From Chloroflexi bacterium CFX4 (GTDB lineage: Bacteria > Chloroflexota > Anaerolineae > Aggregatilineales > UBA2796), in contig QWHC01000004.1 in NCBI GenBank assembly GCA_021404685.1, positions 100,697-164,696 on the forward strand: a stretch of DNA of 64,000 nucleotides, read 5' to 3'. Each line of letters opens with the position of its first letter. Within the stretch, counting starts at the first letter, position 1. Of this stretch, positions 33,645-42,857 are shown piece after piece. The notes beneath the pieces were generated by a model that saw only the letters and a program-made list of their open reading frames with translations, searched no databases and was not told the origin of the DNA. A program made the translations under genes and the position numbers.

Positions 33645-34586
33645 TTAGAGGCTGATTCCATCCGTGCCAGCACCGCACACCAAGACGCAGACATGCGCAT
33701 CGGGGCGCACTGCCAGCGCACCGCTTAGCACGGCTGCCATCGCTGCCGCGCCGCTTAGTTCAGCGGCAATACCTAGCTCAAACCACAGCCAGCGCGCCGC
33801 ATTGAGCATGTCCTCATCGCGCACCAAGACGATCTCATCCACATTTTGGCGGATGATCTCAAGGTTGATGGGTGCCGATTGGCGCGGCGCAAGCGTGTTA
33901 GCGCGTGTGGTGATGGTGGGCAGGCTGATCACGGCGTTGGCGGCAAGGCTTTCTTTAAGGGTTGGCGCGCCAACTGGCTCTATGCCGATGACGCGCATAG
34001 TGGGCTTAAGTGCCTTCGCCGCAAGGGAAACGCCGCTGATCAAGCCGCCGCCGCCAATAGCCACCAAGAGCGTATCCACCGCTGGCAGGTCTTCCAACAC
34101 TTCCAGCGCGATGGTGCCTTGCCCAGCAATCACGGCGGGATCGGCAAAGGGATGCACATAGGTCATGCCTTCCTGTGCGGCGCGTGCTTGCGCTGCCGCG
34201 TTGGCGTCGTCCCAGACTTCGCCGTGCATGACCACCTCTGCGCCCCATGCCCGCAATTTTTCGGCTTTACTGGGCGGTGTGTTGTGCGGCAGGTAAACAT
34301 AGGCAGGCACTTTTGCCAGCCAGCCCGTATAGGCAACTGCCAAACCATGATTGCCGCCAGAGGCAGTGATCACGCCGCGCTGAAGCGTCTCCATCGGCGT
34401 ACTGAGCAGTTTGTTGACCGCGCCGCGTGCCTTGAACGAGCCGCTCACTTGCAGGTGTTCCAGTTTAAGCCAGAGCGTGCTGCCGTTTGGCGCATTTTTG
34501 AGCGCTGCCGCGTGCAGCATGGGCGTCCGCCGCACATGCGGGGCAATCCGCAGGCGGGCAGCCTGCACATCGGTGAGTGAGACCAC
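33645..34586 (-). CDS. Threonine/serine dehydratase-like PLP enzyme
   Basis: 313 residues. Fold type II PLP enzyme with the Schiff-base lysine in SGSFKARGA, ASGGNHGLAVA, the phosphate loop VAIGGGGLISGV, and SGAAAMAAVL near the end. It lacks the C-terminal regulatory domain of biosynthetic IlvA, so it is of the catabolic or broad-specificity group (deaminating Thr or Ser). The GTG start at 34586 has AAGGA upstream. It precedes pyrG by about 38 bp. Confidence 0.9.
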   Translation of the reverse strand: MVSLTDVQAARLRIAPHVRRTPMLHAAALKNAPNGSTLWLKLEHLQVSGSFKARGAVNKLLSTPMETLQRGVITASGGNHGLAVAYTGWLAKVPAYVYLPHNTPPSKAEKLRAWGAEVVMHGEVWDDANAAAQARAAQEGMTYVHPFADPAVIAGQGTIALEVLEDLPAVDTLLVAIGGGGLISGVSLAAKALKPTMRVIGIEPVGAPTLKESLAANAVISLPTITTRANTLAPRQSAPINLEIIRQNVDEIVLVRDEDMLNAARWLWFELGIAAELSGAAAMAAVLSGALAVRPDAHVCVLVCGAGTDGISL

Positions 34587-34612
34587 GGTTCAGGAATCCT
34601 TTTTGTGTACCA

Positions 34613-34667
34613 CACAAAAGCGACGGAGAGGTTTGCCGCGTCTGCTGCACCTCTCCGCCGCTTTGTG
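34613..34667 (-). terminator. Large hairpin terminator after the roadblock gene
   Basis: A stem of nearly 19 bp (one G-U pair and one bulge; core CGGAGAGGT/ACCTCTCCG) with a 16-base loop, reading into TTTTGTG on the minus strand. It separates the roadblock gene from the dehydratase gene. Confidence 0.7.
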
Positions 34668-34690
34668 CTAACCGCTGCCAAAAGGCGCGC

Positions 34691-35062
34691 TTAGACCAAC
34701 TTTTCAAGGTCGCTGGCGGCGCGCTTCATATCCAAAAAGACCAAGCCGGTCTTGGCGCTCTCGCGTGCCATTGAGGTGAGGACGGCATCCGCACCGACGG
34801 AGATCAGGACGACATGCCCTGCCGTGCCACGAATGTAGACCTGCTCCAAGCCGCCGCGCCCAAGCTCGCCTGAAATACGCTCGCCCAGCGAAAGCATGGC
34901 GGCAGACATCGCCGAAACGCGGTCTTCTTCCACGTTGCCGGGCAGCACAGAGGCGATGCTCAGCCCATCCACACTGACGACGGCGGAGGCTTCAATATCC
35001 GAGTTGCCATACTGAAGGTCGCGCAGCCGTTCCACCATTAATTCGGTACGAGATTTCGCCAT
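34691..35062 (-). CDS. Roadblock/LC7 domain protein
   Basis: 123 residues, a single roadblock domain: ELMVERLRDLQYGNSDIEASAVV, GLSIASVLPG, ISGELGRGGLEQVYIRGTAGHVVL and a C-terminal helix. The family includes MglB, a GTPase-activating protein. No Ras-like GTPase gene (MglA) is nearby, so its partner is unknown. The ATG at 35062 (MAKSRTE) has GAGAGG upstream; the longer start at 35104 is less likely. Confidence 0.88.
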   Translation of the reverse strand: MAKSRTELMVERLRDLQYGNSDIEASAVVSVDGLSIASVLPGNVEEDRVSAMSAAMLSLGERISGELGRGGLEQVYIRGTAGHVVLISVGADAVLTSMARESAKTGLVFLDMKRAASDLEKLV

Positions 35063-35327
35063 AGATGCCTCTCTCACGCTTGAGTCGTTATTGCTGGTCG
35101 GCACTTGCGCCGAAACGATTTACTCTGTGTGGATAATAGCACAAGGCTAAGGGCGAGTCAACCAGTCGGCGCGGCAGCACACGGCGCACCATTGACCGTT
35201 GGATGTGGCGTCTGCCACAAGGCGCTTTCCCTACGCCTTTGCAGGTACCCCTAGCGCCCTGCCGCCAAATCTGCTAGAGTCGCGGCACAATTTGCGCCCT
35301 TACGGTGCAATGGACGAGGTGACTCTT

Positions 35328-36557
35328 TTGCGTAACAATTCCCGCGTGCCGTTGCACGCTCTTTTCGTGATATTTGCTTTGGCAAGTGCAGCGCTTGCCT
35401 GTAACTTTCAGCTTGGCGGTGCGCCGCGCACACCCATCGGCACGCCGACTTGGTCGCTCGACTTCATCGCGCCGGACAACAACAGCCTGATCGTGGCTGG
35501 CACGACGATCACGCTGGCAGCCGTCGCCTCGGACGCGCTGAGCGGCGTTGCACGTATTGATTTCAGCGTAGATGGCAGCCTGATCGGCAGCCAGAACGCG
35601 CCGATCAGCGAAGGACAGACGCGCTTTAGCGCACAGCAAGCCTGGCAGCCAACCGAAGCGCGTGGCTACCTGATCACGGCTGAGGCATTCCGCGCTGATG
35701 GCACAAGCATCGGCGAGGCAGGCGTTGCCGTGCAGGTCATCGCCGCGCCGACGGCACAGGCGGCACTGCTCAGCACTGTAGCACCTACCCAAGCGCCGCG
35801 CACCGCCACGCCCACAGCCTTGCCCACCTTCGCGCTTGACGCGACGCCCATCACCTTGAACACAGCCGTTCCAACGGCGGATGTGCCTAACGCGCCCGCT
35901 GTGCCGCCGAATGCACCTACGCTGCGCGTCACCTTCGACTATTTGAACGTGCGCGCCCGCCCTGATGCTGGCTCTGAGAAAATTGGCGAATTGGCACGCG
36001 GCGACGAGGCGATCATCATTGGGCGCAACGAACAACGCACCTGGTGGGTGATTGAGCGCGGCACGCTGCGCGGCTGGGTCATCAACAACGCCGAGTGGAT
36101 ACAGATCAGCGGCGCCACTGCCGACGTGCCGCTTGCCACCACCGCCGACGCCCTCGCCACCGCCACGCCTTCACCCTTGCCGCCCGGCGGCTTGGCACCA
36201 ACCAGCACGGTGACTGGCACAGCCGATCTGATCATCGAATCGTGGGCAATTCGCGGCGGCACGCCCAAAGTCAACGAAAACTTTGAGGTGATTATCAGGG
36301 TCAAGAATCAGGGGACGGTGGATGCTGGTTCAGCGCTGTTGGAAGGTATTTTCCAGCCCGGCAGCGAGCGCAGCCAGATGGCAGTGCCTGCCTTGGCGGC
36401 AGGTGCTTCGGTAACGCTGCCACCGCTAAACGTCACGCTCCGTGAGCGCGGCACAAACCTGACGGGAACACTCACCCTAGACGTGAAAAATGAGGTGGCA
36501 GAAGGTGCCAATGGTGAGGCGAACAACGTCGTCACCATCACTTATAACGTCGAGTAG
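35328..36557 (+). CDS. Lipoprotein with Ig-like, SH3b and CARDB domains
   Basis: 409 residues. The TTG at 35328 is chosen because GAGGTGA lies 5 bp upstream and gives a perfect lipoprotein signal ending ASAALAC (Cys at 25). An ATG at 35310 would add six residues. Then an Ig-like domain (about 45-165), a Thr/Pro/Ala-rich linker, an SH3b domain (YLNVRARPDAGSEKIGEL, about 205-270) and a CARDB domain (about 300-409). Such proteins bind cell-wall or surface glycans or other proteins. Partner unknown. Confidence 0.85.
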   Translation: MRNNSRVPLHALFVIFALASAALACNFQLGGAPRTPIGTPTWSLDFIAPDNNSLIVAGTTITLAAVASDALSGVARIDFSVDGSLIGSQNAPISEGQTRFSAQQAWQPTEARGYLITAEAFRADGTSIGEAGVAVQVIAAPTAQAALLSTVAPTQAPRTATPTALPTFALDATPITLNTAVPTADVPNAPAVPPNAPTLRVTFDYLNVRARPDAGSEKIGELARGDEAIIIGRNEQRTWWVIERGTLRGWVINNAEWIQISGATADVPLATTADALATATPSPLPPGGLAPTSTVTGTADLIIESWAIRGGTPKVNENFEVIIRVKNQGTVDAGSALLEGIFQPGSERSQMAVPALAAGASVTLPPLNVTLRERGTNLTGTLTLDVKNEVAEGANGEANNVVTITYNVE

Positions 36558-36558
36558 C

Positions 36559-37188
36559 TCAGGCGGCGCGGGCGTAGAGTTCCGCGCCATCGCCGAAATC
36601 GCGCACCAACAGATCAGGTGGATAGCGACGGCAGATCAGATAGAACCACAGATCGCCCACGCAGCCGCCAATGTTCGCCGCGCCGATCAGCGCGATGAGC
36701 GTGTTGAGTTCGCCGCTGGTGATGGTCATCAGCGCCAACGTGCCAAGCGTGATCAGCACCAGCGGCGCTAGACCGACGATGAGGTAGGCATCTCGCGTCA
36801 GGTAGTAGCGATCTGCCGCTGCAAAGGCAACGCCCTTTTTCAGATCAAAGCCATAGCGCGGCTTTGCGCCGAAAAACTGGAACATCATGCCGTGAATGAG
36901 TTCATGCACGCTCAACATCAGGAACAAGGCAGGCAACGTCAGCAGCGCCATCGCTAACGAGCTAGCACCCGCCAACGGATTAGCGCCCTGCGCCAAACCA
37001 ATCGCCCGCATGAGCTGATAGAGCGCATTGTAGGCGAAGATCGCGCCGATCATCAGCCCTAGCCCAACCACATTCAGCCACACGAGCGTTTGCTGCGAGT
37101 CAATGGTGATGTGGCGCGCCCTTTGGTAGTTTTCAGGCAATGCCGCTAGCACGGCAAAGCGCGGCAGTGGGGAAGGGACTGTGTGCAT
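36559..37188 (-). CDS. DUF3267 membrane metalloprotease-like protein
   Basis: 209 residues. Membrane helices with the zinc-type motif HELIHG in MLSVHELIHGMMFQFFG, and a second block DAYLIVGLAPLVLI, as in DUF3267 (YhaP-like) proteins. It is probably an intramembrane protease; the substrate is not known. GAGGG precedes the ATG. It shares a divergent gap with the ABC-2 exporter. Confidence 0.85.
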   Translation of the reverse strand: MHTVPSPLPRFAVLAALPENYQRARHITIDSQQTLVWLNVVGLGLMIGAIFAYNALYQLMRAIGLAQGANPLAGASSLAMALLTLPALFLMLSVHELIHGMMFQFFGAKPRYGFDLKKGVAFAAADRYYLTRDAYLIVGLAPLVLITLGTLALMTITSGELNTLIALIGAANIGGCVGDLWFYLICRRYPPDLLVRDFGDGAELYARAA

Positions 37189-37243
37189 GGCAAACCCTCG
37201 CAGGCATTTTTCAGCAGTTTAGCGCTGTTATAGCAACTTAACA

Positions 37244-37273
37244 CCAATTGTCATGCTTTTCCCTTACAATTGG
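37244..37273. promoter_or_regulatory. Inverted repeat in the divergent promoter region
   Basis: Arms CCAATTGT and ACAATTGG with a 14-bp spacer, between the DUF3267 gene and the ABC-2 operon. Could be an operator for either; not otherwise supported. Confidence 0.35.
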
Positions 37274-37304
37274 CAAGAGTGAATCAACAGTTGGGTAGGT
37301 ACCA

Positions 37305-38258
37305 ATGATTGAAGCAAGCGGTTTAACCAAAATCTTCGACGGATTCACCGCCGTAGACGACCTTTCCCTGCGCGTGGAGACGGGCAGCGTCTTTGCCTTT
37401 CTCGGTCCGAATGGCGCGGGCAAAACGACCACCATCCGCATGTTGACCTCCATCCTAGAGCCAACACGCGGTTGGGCGCGCATCAGCGGGCTAGACGTGG
37501 TGCGCGATGCAGCAAAGGTGCGTGCCAGCGTCGGCGTGCTGACCGAACAACACGGCTTATATGAGCGCATGAAGGCGTTGGAATATCTAGATTTCTTCGG
37601 GCGCATTTACCACTTGCCGCGTGAGGTGCGGCGCAAACGCTCTGAGGCATTGATGGAGCGCTTCGGGCTTGCCGATGCCTTGCAGCGCCGCGTTGGCGAT
37701 TTTTCAAAGGGCATGAAGCAAAAGCTGGCGTTGGTGCGCGCCATGCTGCACGATCCGCCTGTGCTGCTGCTGGACGAGCCAACCTCTGCCATGGATCCGC
37801 AAAGCGCCAAGCAAGTGCGCGATGCTATCCTAGAGCTGAAAAGCGACCACCGCACCATCATCTTGACCACGCATAACTTGCCCGAAGCGCAGCAGTTGGC
37901 AGACCGAATTGGTGTGATTCGGCACGGCAAGCTGATTGCCAACGGCACCTTCGAGGCGCTTTCGCAGCGCTTTGTGGGCGATCCCATCATGGAAATACGC
38001 TTTGGTGCGCCGCTGAATGGCGCTGGCAGGTGGTTGCACAATGAACTGGATGTCGTTTCGCACGGCGAGGATTGGCTGCGCTTCCGCACGGGCGACCCAC
38101 GCCAGCAAAACCCTGCTTTGCTGCATAAATTGGTGAGCGAAGGCGTTTCGGTCATCACACTCAGCGAAGTGCCGCGCAGCCTAGAGGCAGTTTACCTACA
38201 AATTGTTAGTGAGGATGAGACGCCGAGGGAGGGCGCGCCAAATGGCAACCACAATTGA
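37305..38258 (+). CDS. ABC-2 exporter ATP-binding protein
   Basis: 317 residues. Walker A GPNGAGKTTTIRML, a modified signature FSKGMKQKLALVRAM (for LSGGQ), Walker B VLLLDEPTSAMDP, and the switch His in ILTTHNL. It powers the membrane protein encoded next, with which it overlaps by 17 bp. GGGTAGG precedes the ATG. Such pairs export drugs, lipids or ions such as Na+ (NatA-like); the substrate is unknown. Confidence 0.95.
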   Translation: MIEASGLTKIFDGFTAVDDLSLRVETGSVFAFLGPNGAGKTTTIRMLTSILEPTRGWARISGLDVVRDAAKVRASVGVLTEQHGLYERMKALEYLDFFGRIYHLPREVRRKRSEALMERFGLADALQRRVGDFSKGMKQKLALVRAMLHDPPVLLLDEPTSAMDPQSAKQVRDAILELKSDHRTIILTTHNLPEAQQLADRIGVIRHGKLIANGTFEALSQRFVGDPIMEIRFGAPLNGAGRWLHNELDVVSHGEDWLRFRTGDPRQQNPALLHKLVSEGVSVITLSEVPRSLEAVYLQIVSEDETPREGAPNGNHN

Positions 38259-39747
38259 CTCACCGCAGCTAAACACGGCAACTGAGAGCCTGATGCCAAC
38301 CTCTATTCAGGGCTGGCAAGTCTCTTTGCGGAATGCTCTGATTGTGACGCGCCGCGAAGTGCGCGATAGCTTCCGCGATTGGCGCATTATGGTGCCGATC
38401 TTCATCTTGACCTTGCTCTTTCCGCTGCTGGCGCAAGGCATGACGGAAATTTTCACCAATTTCTTCATTGCCAACGGCGCTGAGCCGATGATTGATGTGT
38501 TTCTGCCGCTGCTGCCGATGATTGTGGGCTTCTTCCCTGTCTCGATTTCGTTGGTCATCGCGCTGGAGACGTTCGTCGGCGAAAAAGAGCGCCGCAGCCT
38601 AGAGCCGCTGCTCTCCACACCGTTGACCAACATTGAACTCTACATCGGCAAAACGCTTGCCGCCATGATTCCGCCGCTGTTGGCAGCCTACGTTGGCATC
38701 GGCATCTACCTGAGCGGCTTGATCTTCGGTGAGCAGCAGTGGCGTCCACAGGCAGAGCTGGTCATCCAAGTGGTGCTGCTGACCACGGCGCAAGCGTTGG
38801 TGATGGTCACCGGTGCGGTGGTCGTCAGCAGCCAGACGACTTCAACCCGCGCCTCGAACCTGCTCGCCAGCTTCATCATCATCCCAACTTCACTGTTGGT
38901 GCTGGTGGAAGGCTTGATTATGGTCAACAACCTGCGCCACTTGCTGTGGTGGATTTTGGTGGCGCTGATCATCGCTGATATATTGCTGTTCCGCATGGGT
39001 GCGCGCCTGTTTAACCGTGAGGAACTGCTTGGGCGCACCATTGATTCAATCAACCTAAAATGGGCATGGCGCGTGTTCGTCTCGCAGTTGCGCGGTGATG
39101 AGCGCGTGAAGGGCGTCCTGAGCTGGTATCGCTACAGCGTGCTGCCTGCCCTACGCAGCAGCCGCAACGGGATGTTGGCGGTCGGCTTTGCGATGGTTGC
39201 GCTGTTTATCGGCGGCATGATCGCAGCGCAAGCGATGCCTGAATGGCGTTTGACGGAAGACCTGGCGCGAGAACGCGGCGATCTGTTGCAGAATTTCACG
39301 CAGTTTTCAGCCATAAACCAGACGCCGCTTGGCATTAGCTTCATCTTCATCCAAAATGCGCGGGTGCTGCTTGGCGCTGCCATGCTGGCTGTCTTCACCT
39401 TCGGCGTGATGAGCATCGTCCTCTCGTCGTTCACCTTTGGCGTGCTAGGCTTCCTTCTGGCGCAGCCGATCATCGGTGTGGTGGGCTACGGTGTGGTGGC
39501 AGCCGCCTTGCTGCCGCACGCCATCTTGGAGATACCTGCCGTCCTGATCGGTGCGGGTGCTGCCACACGGCTTGGCGCGTTGGTCACCAGCCCACCCAAA
39601 GCGATGGGTGTGTGGGAAGCCTGGCTGCGCGCCCTTGCCGATCTGATTAAGATCGGCGTGGCGGTAGTCATGCCGCTGCTGTTGATGGGTGCGGTGGTAG
39701 AGTCGCGCATTACGCCTGAAATCGTCAAAATGGTGCTGAGCAACTAG
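38242..39747 (+). CDS. ABC-2 exporter permease
   Basis: About 501 residues. The start ATG at 38242 has GGAGG upstream; a longer frame from 38203 is unlikely. N-terminal helix, then FVGEKERRSLEPLLSTPLTNIELYIGKTLAAM, the classic ABC-2 coupling segment, two sets of helices and a large loop between. Fusion or duplication of two half-permeases explains the length. It works with the preceding ATPase. Confidence 0.9.
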   Translation: MATTIDSPQLNTATESLMPTSIQGWQVSLRNALIVTRREVRDSFRDWRIMVPIFILTLLFPLLAQGMTEIFTNFFIANGAEPMIDVFLPLLPMIVGFFPVSISLVIALETFVGEKERRSLEPLLSTPLTNIELYIGKTLAAMIPPLLAAYVGIGIYLSGLIFGEQQWRPQAELVIQVVLLTTAQALVMVTGAVVVSSQTTSTRASNLLASFIIIPTSLLVLVEGLIMVNNLRHLLWWILVALIIADILLFRMGARLFNREELLGRTIDSINLKWAWRVFVSQLRGDERVKGVLSWYRYSVLPALRSSRNGMLAVGFAMVALFIGGMIAAQAMPEWRLTEDLARERGDLLQNFTQFSAINQTPLGISFIFIQNARVLLGAAMLAVFTFGVMSIVLSSFTFGVLGFLLAQPIIGVVGYGVVAAALLPHAILEIPAVLIGAGAATRLGALVTSPPKAMGVWEAWLRALADLIKIGVAVVMPLLLMGAVVESRITPEIVKMVLSN

Positions 39748-39762
39748 CACAGCCTCGCCTGC

Positions 39763-39788
39763 GCGTGGGCAGCCCTTACTGCCCACGC
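39763..39788. terminator. Bidirectional hairpin between convergent genes
   Basis: Perfect 10-bp arms GCGTGGGCAG and CTGCCCACGC around a 6-base loop, in the short gap between the exporter and the YdeI/OmdA gene. No long T-run. Confidence 0.6.
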
Positions 39789-39802
39789 AAGCGCATTGCG
39801 CC

Positions 39803-40378
39803 TCACTCGTGAAGTTTCTTTTTGGCGCTCAGCATGGCGATGAACGTCTCGATACGCTTTTGGCGCGTCTCCGATTTTTTGGCAGTCGTGATGCGATAGA
39901 GGAAGGCGTAGCGGTTTGCACTGTTAAGCTGTGCGAAAAACGCTTGCGCTTCTGGATGTTCATCCAACGCCTTTTGAAAATCCTCAGGGATCGTCATCAT
40001 CCGTTGGGAAGCATAGGCGCGTTCCCAGCGCCCATCCGCCTTCGCTGCTTCAACCTCTCTCAGCCCTGCTTCCCGCATTTTGCCTTGCGCGATGAGGACT
40101 TCGATCTTTTCACGGTTGATGCGCGACCAAGCGCTCTTTTTGCGGCGCGGCGTGAACTTTTGCAGCCAGAACTGTTCGTCAAACTTGCCCTTCTGACCAT
40201 CAATCCAGCCAAAGCACAAAGCAACATCCAACGCCTCTTGATAAGAAACTGAGGCTTGCCCTGACTCCTTCTTGGCGATTTTCATCCAAATGCCTGCCGA
40301 AAGTGCGTGTTGTTCTTCAAGCCACTGTAGCCAGTCCGCCTGGGTGGCGAACAATAGGATTGGTAGGTCACGCACCAT
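39803..40378 (-). CDS. YdeI/OmdA-like protein
   Basis: 191 residues. DLPILLFATQADWLQWLEEQH at the N-terminus, YQEALDVALCFGWIDGQKGKFD and RRKKSAWSRINREKIEVL in the middle, as in the YdeI/OmpD-associated family. The biochemical function of the family is not settled. Its ATG overlaps the end of the UvrA-like gene by 11 bp, so they are translated in series. Confidence 0.85.
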   Translation of the reverse strand: MVRDLPILLFATQADWLQWLEEQHALSAGIWMKIAKKESGQASVSYQEALDVALCFGWIDGQKGKFDEQFWLQKFTPRRKKSAWSRINREKIEVLIAQGKMREAGLREVEAAKADGRWERAYASQRMMTIPEDFQKALDEHPEAQAFFAQLNSANRYAFLYRITTAKKSETRQKRIETFIAMLSAKKKLHE

Positions 40379-42632
40379 AGACTCTTTCCTCTAGGTAGGC
40401 GCTGGTGATCGAGTGTTTGGCGCTCAGCAGTTGCTGGGGTGTGCCTTCAAACATTACCCTGCCGCCGCGTGTGCCGCCTTCAGGTCCCATATCAATAATC
40501 CAATCCGCGTTTCGGATAATATCCAGATTGTGTTCGATCACAACCACAGTATTGCCTGCATTCGCCAGATGATCCAAGATGGCAAGCAGTTTGCGAATAT
40601 CGGACTTGTGCAAGCCTGTGGTCGGTTCATCCATAACATAGATGCTGCCCTGCTTGTGTAGTTCAGAGGCGAGTTTGATGCGTTGGCACTCACCGCCGGA
40701 AAGCGTGCTGAGCGGCTGCCCAAGCGTCAGGTAATCCAAGCCGACATCGCTCATGGCTTGCAGCTTACTCAATATTTTCTTGATGTTGAAGTAATCGAGT
40801 GCTTGCTGCACAGTCATCGCCAGCACATCTGTGATTGACTTGCCGTTCAGCCGATAGTCCAGCACTTCATCTTTGAAGCGCTTGCCCTCACACACTTCGC
40901 AGGGCGATTTAATCTCGCCCAGTGCTGCCAGATCGGTATAAACGACGCCTAAACCCTGGCAATTTTCACAAGCGCCTTCCGAGTTAAAGCTGAACAAAGA
41001 AGCGCTGACGTTGTTCGCCGTTGCAAAGGCTTTACGGATATCATCCAGGATGCCGGTATAGGTGGCAGGGTTAGAGCGCGTTGAGGTGCCGATAGGCTGT
41101 TGATCAATCACAATAGCTTGTGGATGCTGCTGTAGGAAAGCCTGAAGGATCAGCGAACTTTTGCCAGAGCCGGCAACGCCCGTCACAACAGTCAGCACAC
41201 CGACGGGAACCGCCACGCTTACGTTCTGTAAGTTGTTGATCTTCGCGTTCGTGATCGGCAGTTTGCCTTTGGCAGTGCGGACGTTTTCCTTGATGGGCAG
41301 GCTTTGCCGCATGTGCTGCGCCGTCAGCGTATCGCTGTGCAGCAAGCCTGCAAAACTGCCTTCATAGACGATCTGTCCGCCGCGCTTTCCTGCATAGGGA
41401 CCGACATCCACGATATGATCAGCAACTTGAATCACGTCGGGATCATGTTCCACCACAATGACCGTATTGCCTTTATCGCGCAGCCGTTGCAGCAGTTCGT
41501 TAAGGCGATGAACATCTCGCGGATGTAGACCAATGCTCGGCTCATCAAAGATGTACATCACATCTACCAAGCTGCTGCTGAGGTGCTTAACAATCTTGAC
41601 GCGCTGTGATTCGCCGCCGGATAGGGTATCCGTTGGACGATCAAGCGTTAGGTATTCAAGCCCAATATCTACCAAGTGCTGCAAGCGCTGGGTTAGGACG
41701 GCAAGCACAGGCGCTGCTGCCACGTCCTCAAGCGTGCGGATAACCTCAAGCAGGCTTGCCACTTCCATACGGCTGAGATCGGCAATATTATAGCCATTGA
41801 TCTTACAACTTAACGCCGCCTGACTTAGGCGAGAGCCTTTGCAGAGCGGGCAAGCACCATAAGCGAGATATGGCTCTACCATGCGCTGCGTCCGCTCAGA
41901 CATCGTCGTCACATCGCGTGTGATGAACTTGCGCGTGAACTTATCAATGATGCCCTCAAAGGTCAAGTTGAATGGCTTACCGGCAACTTGTGTTTTCACC
42001 TTATAAGGCTTGCCATAAAGAAGCTGTGTCAGCTCTGCTTCAGTATAGTCCGCCAGCTTCTTATCATTATCGAATAAGCCGGATTGGGTGCAAATCGCCC
42101 AGTCCCACTTGCCAACCTCATAATCTGGAAAGCGGATTGCCCCTTCGTTAAGCGATTTCGAGAAATCCAAGAAAACATCCAGATTTACGCCGATTTGGCG
42201 ACCCACGCCGTTGCAACTCGGACACATGCCCTGCGGATCGTTGAATGAAAAAACGTTGGTGTGTCCCACATAGGGCTGCCCTATCCGCGAGAAAAGCAGC
42301 CGCAGCACGCTGTAAATATCGGTGACGGTGCCTACCGTTGAGTGTGCGCCGCCGCCCAACCGCTTCTGGTCAACGACAATCGCCATACTCAAATTTTCAA
42401 TCGCATCGGCATCAGGCTGAGCGTAGCGCGGCAAAAAACTGCGAATGAATAAACTGAAGTTCTCGTGCAGAAGGCGTTGCGCCTCACTAGCGATGGTATC
42501 AAAGACAATGGATGACTTACCTGAGCCGGAGACACCTGTGAAGATTGTGATCTTGCGTTTCGGAATGCGTAACGACACATTGTTGAGGTTGTTTTCGCGG
42601 GCGCCTCGAATTTCAATATATTCTTGGAACAC
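40368..42632 (-). CDS. Short UvrA-like ABC ATPase
   Basis: 754 residues against about 940 for canonical UvrA. It has both ATPase halves: GVSGSGKSSIVFDTI with LSGGESQRVKIV, and GVAGSGKSSLILQAF with LSGGECQRIKLA, and zinc modules CPSCNGVG, CPLCKGSRL, CENCQGLG and CEVCEGKRF. The shortening lies in the first half, where UvrA binds UvrB. Such short forms are linked with drug-DNA tolerance rather than general repair. The GTG at 42632 is chosen for AAGGAG 6 bp upstream; a GTG at 42662 is less likely. Confidence 0.88.
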   Translation of the reverse strand: MFQEYIEIRGARENNLNNVSLRIPKRKITIFTGVSGSGKSSIVFDTIASEAQRLLHENFSLFIRSFLPRYAQPDADAIENLSMAIVVDQKRLGGGAHSTVGTVTDIYSVLRLLFSRIGQPYVGHTNVFSFNDPQGMCPSCNGVGRQIGVNLDVFLDFSKSLNEGAIRFPDYEVGKWDWAICTQSGLFDNDKKLADYTEAELTQLLYGKPYKVKTQVAGKPFNLTFEGIIDKFTRKFITRDVTTMSERTQRMVEPYLAYGACPLCKGSRLSQAALSCKINGYNIADLSRMEVASLLEVIRTLEDVAAAPVLAVLTQRLQHLVDIGLEYLTLDRPTDTLSGGESQRVKIVKHLSSSLVDVMYIFDEPSIGLHPRDVHRLNELLQRLRDKGNTVIVVEHDPDVIQVADHIVDVGPYAGKRGGQIVYEGSFAGLLHSDTLTAQHMRQSLPIKENVRTAKGKLPITNAKINNLQNVSVAVPVGVLTVVTGVAGSGKSSLILQAFLQQHPQAIVIDQQPIGTSTRSNPATYTGILDDIRKAFATANNVSASLFSFNSEGACENCQGLGVVYTDLAALGEIKSPCEVCEGKRFKDEVLDYRLNGKSITDVLAMTVQQALDYFNIKKILSKLQAMSDVGLDYLTLGQPLSTLSGGECQRIKLASELHKQGSIYVMDEPTTGLHKSDIRKLLAILDHLANAGNTVVVIEHNLDIIRNADWIIDMGPEGGTRGGRVMFEGTPQQLLSAKHSITSAYLEERVYGA

Positions 42633-42751
42633 GATTCGCTCCTTAGGGAAGCCTTCTGCCACTTGGGAAGCCTTCAGTTTAGCTCATGTGTTCTGAAATG
42701 TCAAGGCTATAGACTGCCAAAGGTGTGTGAAGTGCACCGCAGGGCAGCCTC

Positions 42752-42806
42752 TACCCTCTGATTCCCTTTCGCTGCGTGCGGGGAAAGGGTTAGGGATAGG
42801 GGTGGT
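42752..42806 (+). repeat. Intergenic palindromic repeat, copy C
   Basis: CCCTTTCGCTGCG then TGCGGGGAAAGGG, with the flank GGTTAGGGATAGGGG. A second palindrome, GGGCGGGAT/ATCCCGCCC, lies just after it at 42811-42830. Confidence 0.75.
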
Positions 42807-42857
42807 GTAGGGGCGGGATAAATCCCGCCCACTATGATTTTTAGGGATGACTGTTTA

